A DNA stretch of 64,000 nt, from assembly GCA_012523405.1 (NCBI GenBank), contig JAAYIN010000064.1, positions 1 through 64,000 of the forward strand, written 5' to 3'. This DNA is from Clostridiales bacterium (GTDB lineage: Bacteria; Bacillota; Clostridia; Christensenellales; Aristaeellaceae). Position 1 is the first letter of the stretch. Each line of letters opens with the position of its first letter. The notes under the pieces are model-generated. The model did no database searches, had not been told where the DNA came from, and was given only the letters and a program-made list of their open reading frames with translations. A program made the position numbers and the translations under genes. Positions 60,316 through 64,000 of this stretch are shown here, one piece after another.

Positions 60316-61430
60316 TATGCTACTTCTCCTTTCTTCTCCGCCAGCTCAGCACGACGAGAAATCCTGAAGATGACCTTCCGACGAGTGCCGCCCAAGAATT
60401 CTTCTGCAGCAACAAACAGGATGATGACTGCCGATAGCATGGTGACCATCTCAACAGGAATGTTGGTGTTGGCATTCAGAACAGCCGCAGCCTGGCGAAT
60501 GTAAGCCATAACAAAGGCTGTAATGGGCACAAATATGGGTTTCTTCTTTGCCATAACGGCCACCAATAGACCATCCATACCAACATTGGTCAGCAGGGAC
60601 AGATAGTAGCTATTGTACAAGCCAAATACCTCTACCGCTGCAGCAGCGCCTGCGAACAGACCGCCGATTAACTGCGCAATAAAAATAATCCGCTTGGCAT
60701 TGATGCCAGAGTAAATTGCAAATTGCAGGTTATCGCCGCAAAGGCGGATTCTCATACCCAACGGCGTGCGGTAGAACACAATCAAGCCGATAATCACGCC
60801 GATGATTGCTACCCATATACCGCCCGTAAAGTTACTGCCATTCCAGTAACGAGTGAAGCGCGCGGCATCAGGATAGTTTGGAGTACCAAGGAAGGAAAGG
60901 CTGCGGTCTGCAATGGTTCCCTTGATGAGCCAAAGCGCAGCATAAAGACAGAACATGTTCATGATTGTGGACGTAACCATTTCATGGGCGCCCAAGCGTT
61001 CACGTCCAAAGGCGGGAATCATCAAAATAGCCGCACCCGTGAGCATGCAACCCCCAGTGATGATGATCATGTTAACAATCTTAGGAAGAGTGGGCATAAC
61101 ATTCAGACCGAAGGTTGTGCCAAACATGATAAGCAACACGGGAATTGGCGCCAAGTTGATAGCACCCTCACCAGCCATGTTCAAACGTCCCGCAGAGTAA
61201 ATGTAGCACATGCCCATACCGGTAAGCATATAGGAGGCATATTTGGCTAACACCTGACCAAAGCGGCGTTTCGTCATGAACGGACCGAGCATAAAGGTAC
61301 GAACAGCTTCGCCTGCGTCGGCGTCGCTCATTAGGATAATGACTACAATGCAGATCAGAAATGCGATAACGATTCCCAGAAGCACCCGGAGGAACTCAAA
61401 TACGGAATCAATAAATTCTACTTTTTTCAA
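60315..61430 (-). CDS. BMP-type ABC permease (NupP-like)
   Basis: 371 residues, about ten helices: LNMAGEGAINLAPIPVLL, LRMRIRLCGDNL-type docking loop (seen as GMRIRLCGDNLQFAIYSGIN) and VGMDGLLVAVMAKKKPIF. The TTG start at 61430 overlaps the ATPase stop TGA. Forms the translocation channel with the NupQ-like protein. Confidence 0.9.
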   Translation of the reverse strand: MKKVEFIDSVFEFLRVLLGIVIAFLICIVVIILMSDADAGEAVRTFMLGPFMTKRRFGQVLAKYASYMLTGMGMCYIYSAGRLNMAGEGAINLAPIPVLLIMFGTTFGLNVMPTLPKIVNMIIITGGCMLTGAAILMIPAFGRERLGAHEMVTSTIMNMFCLYAALWLIKGTIADRSLSFLGTPNYPDAARFTRYWNGSNFTGGIWVAIIGVIIGLIVFYRTPLGMRIRLCGDNLQFAIYSGINAKRIIFIAQLIGGLFAGAAAAVEVFGLYNSYYLSLLTNVGMDGLLVAVMAKKKPIFVPITAFVMAYIRQAAAVLNANTNIPVEMVTMLSAVIILFVAAEEFLGGTRRKVIFRISRRAELAEKKGEVA

Positions 61431-62977
61431 AACAGATCCCCCATTTCATCAGGCGTCATACTTTTAACGCCAAGCATATATTCGCCAAGCTCGTTGGCTG
61501 TCAGGGATTTAAGGTCTGTGAACTGCGCTACAAAGCCACCGTCTTTCATGACAAGCAAGCGATCTGAAACCTCCATGATTTCGTTGAGGTCGGAGGAAAT
61601 CAGCAATACACCATAGTTCTTCTCGCGGGTGTATTTGACCAGCAGGCGGCGAATCAGATCGGTGGTACCAACGTCGATACCACGGGTGGGCTGATTAGCC
61701 AGAATGACGTTTGCACCGCTGCAAAACTCGCGTGCAATAATAACCTTTTGAATATTACCGCCGGAAAGGAAGCGTATAGCGGAGTTACCGCTGGTACAGG
61801 CAATTTCGAATTCCTCTATGCATTGATCCACAAACTTGTTCAGTTCTTTGACATTGAGGAACGGACCCTTCTTAAACTGAGGGCTATCTAGGTAAATAGA
61901 GGCAATATTGTCTCGAATCGACAGGTTTTGAGCAACCCCGTACTTCATCCGGTCCTCAGAAATATGAGCGAGTCCCATTTGACGGATTTGCTTGATATTC
62001 TTTCTGTCTGTCTCCTTGCCATTGAGCACAATACTGCCCTCCGTACGCGTAACCAAACCTGAAATGATCTCAGACAGCTCGGTTTGACCATTGCCTTCAA
62101 CGCCTGCAATACCCACAACCTCACCTGCGCGAACGCCAAAGGAGAGATTCTTCAAAACGCGTTTGCCGATGTCGTTCACATAGTTTAACTTTTCAACATG
62201 CAAGGTTACATTCGACGGAGTCGCCTTTTCTTTATCGATTTTTAGAATTACGTCCCGTTCTACCATCATGCGGGACAGCATGGTAGCATTCAGATCCTTA
62301 ATTTCGCCATGACCAACCACGCGTCCATGACGAATAACCGTGCAACGATCGCACAGTTCCATTACCTCTTCCAGTTTGTGAGAAATGAAAATAATGCCAT
62401 AGCCTTTTTCCCGCAGCAATTTCAGCTGTACAAAGAGCTCGCGGGTCTCCTGGGGCGTAAGCACAGCGGTAGGCTCGTCCAGAATCAGGACTTGAACGCC
62501 GCGGATCAGCGCCTTTAGCAGTTCTACCTTCTGCTTGTAACCAACGCTCAAATCACGAATTAGGCTGTTAGGGTCCACAGCCAACTGGTACTTCTTTGCC
62601 GCATCGCTTACTAGCTGTACGGCCTTTTGAGAATCATAGAGTTGTCCTCTGCCAGGCTCTGCGCCAAGCATGATGTTATCTGCTACGGTCAGATTAGGTA
62701 CCAACATAAAGTGTTGGTGAACCATACCAATGCCCTTATCAATTGCGTCCAAAGGATTGGCGATTTTTACTTCTTGGCCGCGGATGTAAATCTTTCCCTC
62801 TTGACTGGTTTCATGTCCAAAGAGGACTTTCATCAAAGTTGTTTTTCCTGCGCCATTTTCACCGATAAGGGCATGAATCTCGCCTTTGTTAACCGTCAGC
62901 GATATGTCCTTATTGGCCATAAACCCGTTTGGATATACCTTCGTAATTCCTTCGATTCTAAGAAGTTCATTCGGCAT
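61427..62977 (-). CDS. BMP-type ABC ATPase (NupO-like)
   Basis: Double ATPase of 516 residues powering the importer. First half: Walker A GENGAGKTT (about 37-45), signature LSVGYKQKV, Walker B ILDEPTAVL. Second half: GVEGNGQTEL in place of a standard Walker A, signature LSGGNIQKVIIAREF. This is the organisation of nucleoside and ribose family importers. AAGGAG precedes the ATG. Confidence 0.93.
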   Translation of the reverse strand: MPNELLRIEGITKVYPNGFMANKDISLTVNKGEIHALIGENGAGKTTLMKVLFGHETSQEGKIYIRGQEVKIANPLDAIDKGIGMVHQHFMLVPNLTVADNIMLGAEPGRGQLYDSQKAVQLVSDAAKKYQLAVDPNSLIRDLSVGYKQKVELLKALIRGVQVLILDEPTAVLTPQETRELFVQLKLLREKGYGIIFISHKLEEVMELCDRCTVIRHGRVVGHGEIKDLNATMLSRMMVERDVILKIDKEKATPSNVTLHVEKLNYVNDIGKRVLKNLSFGVRAGEVVGIAGVEGNGQTELSEIISGLVTRTEGSIVLNGKETDRKNIKQIRQMGLAHISEDRMKYGVAQNLSIRDNIASIYLDSPQFKKGPFLNVKELNKFVDQCIEEFEIACTSGNSAIRFLSGGNIQKVIIAREFCSGANVILANQPTRGIDVGTTDLIRRLLVKYTREKNYGVLLISSDLNEIMEVSDRLLVMKDGGFVAQFTDLKSLTANELGEYMLGVKSMTPDEMGDLF

Positions 62978-63000
62978 TCGTTTCTACTCCTTAATGAAGT

Positions 63001-63030
63001 GAGGCAAGTGGCGGCTTCGCCACTCGCCTC
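63001..63030 (-). other. stem-loop after the BMP gene
   Basis: GAGGCAAGTGGCG (63001-63013) / CGCCACTCGCCTC (63018-63030), 13 bp with one A-C mismatch and a 4-nt loop; no T-run. Lies between binding-protein and ATPase genes, a usual place for expression-balancing stem-loops. Confidence 0.55.
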
Positions 63031-63062
63031 TTTAAATCATGTGTAATAAGCTGCCTTAAAAA

Positions 63063-64000
63063 TTATTTTACGAATTCAGCATCCTTATTGTCGCGATAGG
63101 TTGCAAAAGCATCGTAAGATTCAAAGTCAAAGTACGAAACTACTTTGATTTCGCCGTTAGCGATCTTTTCGGAAATTTCAGTAATCTGCTTCTGAACGTC
63201 TTCAGGGGTGTTTTCCTTATACCAGTCGTTCTCAGCCAGACCAGTGCCGCCTACAGCAATACCGTAGAGGTTGTTGCCAGCCTCGATGCCGGTAGCTTCG
63301 CCGTTAATGTTTGCAAGAATCAACTCTACGCAAGGCTCAATGTTCTTAAGCATGGAAGTAACCATGGTATCATAGCCCTGTACGTCACCAACGGACTTGA
63401 AGTACCCATACTGATCATAATCTGTGCCAATAATGAACTTGCCGCCTGCAACGCCGCCCTTTTCATCAGCCGCCTGCATAGCGCCCAGTGCTACAGAACC
63501 ACCTACATTGTAAACATAGTCGCATCCGTTATCCATTAAAACGTTTACGGATTCGTAGTCACCTTGTACGGTAAGCTCGCCCATGTAGGTATACATCATA
63601 TCTACATCCAAGCCCATTTCTTTAACGGCATATTTGTAGCCGCAAAGCCAACCGGTTCCAAAGTCATTGGTGATCGGAACGTCCAGATTGATAACAGCAC
63701 CAATCTTGCCCGTCTTGCTCATCAAAGCAGAGTACACGCCTGCCAAGAAAGAACCTTCATTCTGAGCAAAAGAAATACCATAGATATTACCCGTGTCGCC
63801 AAAGTCAGTGGAAGGAGCGCTATCATACAGGATGAACGTGGTGTCTGCCCATTCGCCGTTCTGGGACATTTCAATGATGGTGTCGGAGATGTACCAGCTC
63901 ATGGCCATAACGTAGTCATAATGCTTGGTATCCAGAGCATCGACTAAGGAGTTTACAGCCTGCGCCGAGTCTGCACCATATTCAACCAGAGTTACATCAT
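63063..64000 (-). CDS. BMP-family substrate-binding protein, 5' end beyond the window
   Basis: Binding protein of the BmpA/PnrA family that serves nucleoside-type ABC importers. The frame is open to the window edge, so the signal peptide and start are not visible; the visible part is about 312 residues. Seen: ILYDSAPSTDFGDTGNIYGISFAQNEGSFLAGVYSALMSK, the GxVxxLDVPI-type pattern in IGAVINLDVPITNDF, YVYNVGGSVALGAMQAADEKGG and IGTDYDQYGY. This is a periplasmic-binding-protein type I fold with ligand contacts typical of purine nucleosides, although the ligand here is unproved. Confidence 0.88.
   Translation of the reverse strand, partial: DVTLVEYGADSAQAVNSLVDALDTKHYDYVMAMSWYISDTIIEMSQNGEWADTTFILYDSAPSTDFGDTGNIYGISFAQNEGSFLAGVYSALMSKTGKIGAVINLDVPITNDFGTGWLCGYKYAVKEMGLDVDMMYTYMGELTVQGDYESVNVLMDNGCDYVYNVGGSVALGAMQAADEKGGVAGGKFIIGTDYDQYGYFKSVGDVQGYDTMVTSMLKNIEPCVELILANINGEATGIEAGNNLYGIAVGGTGLAENDWYKENTPEDVQKQITEISEKIANGEIKVVSYFDFESYDAFATYRDNKDAEFVK

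Noticed and set aside
63906-63908. ATG at 63908 as the start of the BMP protein
   Set aside because: The frame stays open with BMP-like sequence (DVTLVEYGADSAQAV) to the window edge, so the true start is outside.

Overview
The window reads as chromosomal DNA of a Gram-positive Clostridia-type Firmicute, probably a spore former or recent descendant of one. The reasons are the sporulation genes yqfC-yqfD and a SpoIID-like protein, the c-di-AMP phosphodiesterase PgpH, the ylxR-ylxQ pair beside nusA and infB, strong AGGAGG ribosome binding sites, and gene orders matching Bacillus and Clostridium (yqfC-yqfD-phoH-pgpH-ybeY-cdd-era; rimP-nusA-ylxR-ylxQ-infB-rbfA-nrnA-truB-ribF-rpsO-pnp-M16 peptidase). 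No rRNA, tRNA, CRISPR array or prophage was seen. I cannot name the species.

Region 1 (about 0.2-24.1 kb, almost all minus strand) is housekeeping. It holds an era/ybeY-cdd/pgpH/phoH/yqfDC operon in which YbeY and cytidine deaminase are fused into one protein, a plus-strand sodium:solute symporter, a SpoIID-like protein, a zincin-like membrane protein and a dimeric dUTPase. It then carries the large RNA-metabolism and translation series from rimP to the M16 peptidase, transcribed from a clear sigma-A promoter at about 24.1 kb through a structured 5' leader of about 260 nt.

Region 2 (24.2-33 kb) holds a plus-strand radical SAM protein and an unusual 712-residue substrate-binding-like protein. 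It also holds a sugar operon (binding protein, two permeases, a nucleotidyltransferase and a NahK-like sugar 1-kinase) faced by a divergent PocR-AraC regulator. One permease gene carries an in-frame TGA and looks broken.

Region 3 (34-44 kb) holds metY behind a 13-codon Cys-containing leader ORF. It is followed by a 135-bp element with perfect 15-bp inverted ends and an internal terminator. Next come a MarR-controlled heterodimeric ABC exporter, lepB, a SanA/YdcF-like protein under a 19-bp palindrome, and a uracil permease behind a leader peptide and intrinsic terminator.

Region 4 (44-64 kb, all minus strand, running in from beyond the right edge) is the most interesting part. It is a roughly 20-kb run of tightly spaced genes: a BMP-type ABC importer (binding protein, ATPase, two permeases), two PfkB-like proteins, five paralogous double-SIS-domain proteins, a tandem YjbQ-YjbQ protein and a degenerate single YjbQ. 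Also present are a RhaT/GRP-like permease, two MFS permeases, a HAD phosphatase, a BtpA/SgcQ TIM-barrel protein and a small unknown membrane protein. An IS110-type transposase remnant sits inside it. Both PfkB proteins have Asn where the family has its catalytic Asp (DPTGCGN instead of DTxGAGD). My inference is that this is an undescribed uptake and degradation route for sugar-amine or nucleoside-like compounds; the substrate cannot be read from sequence.
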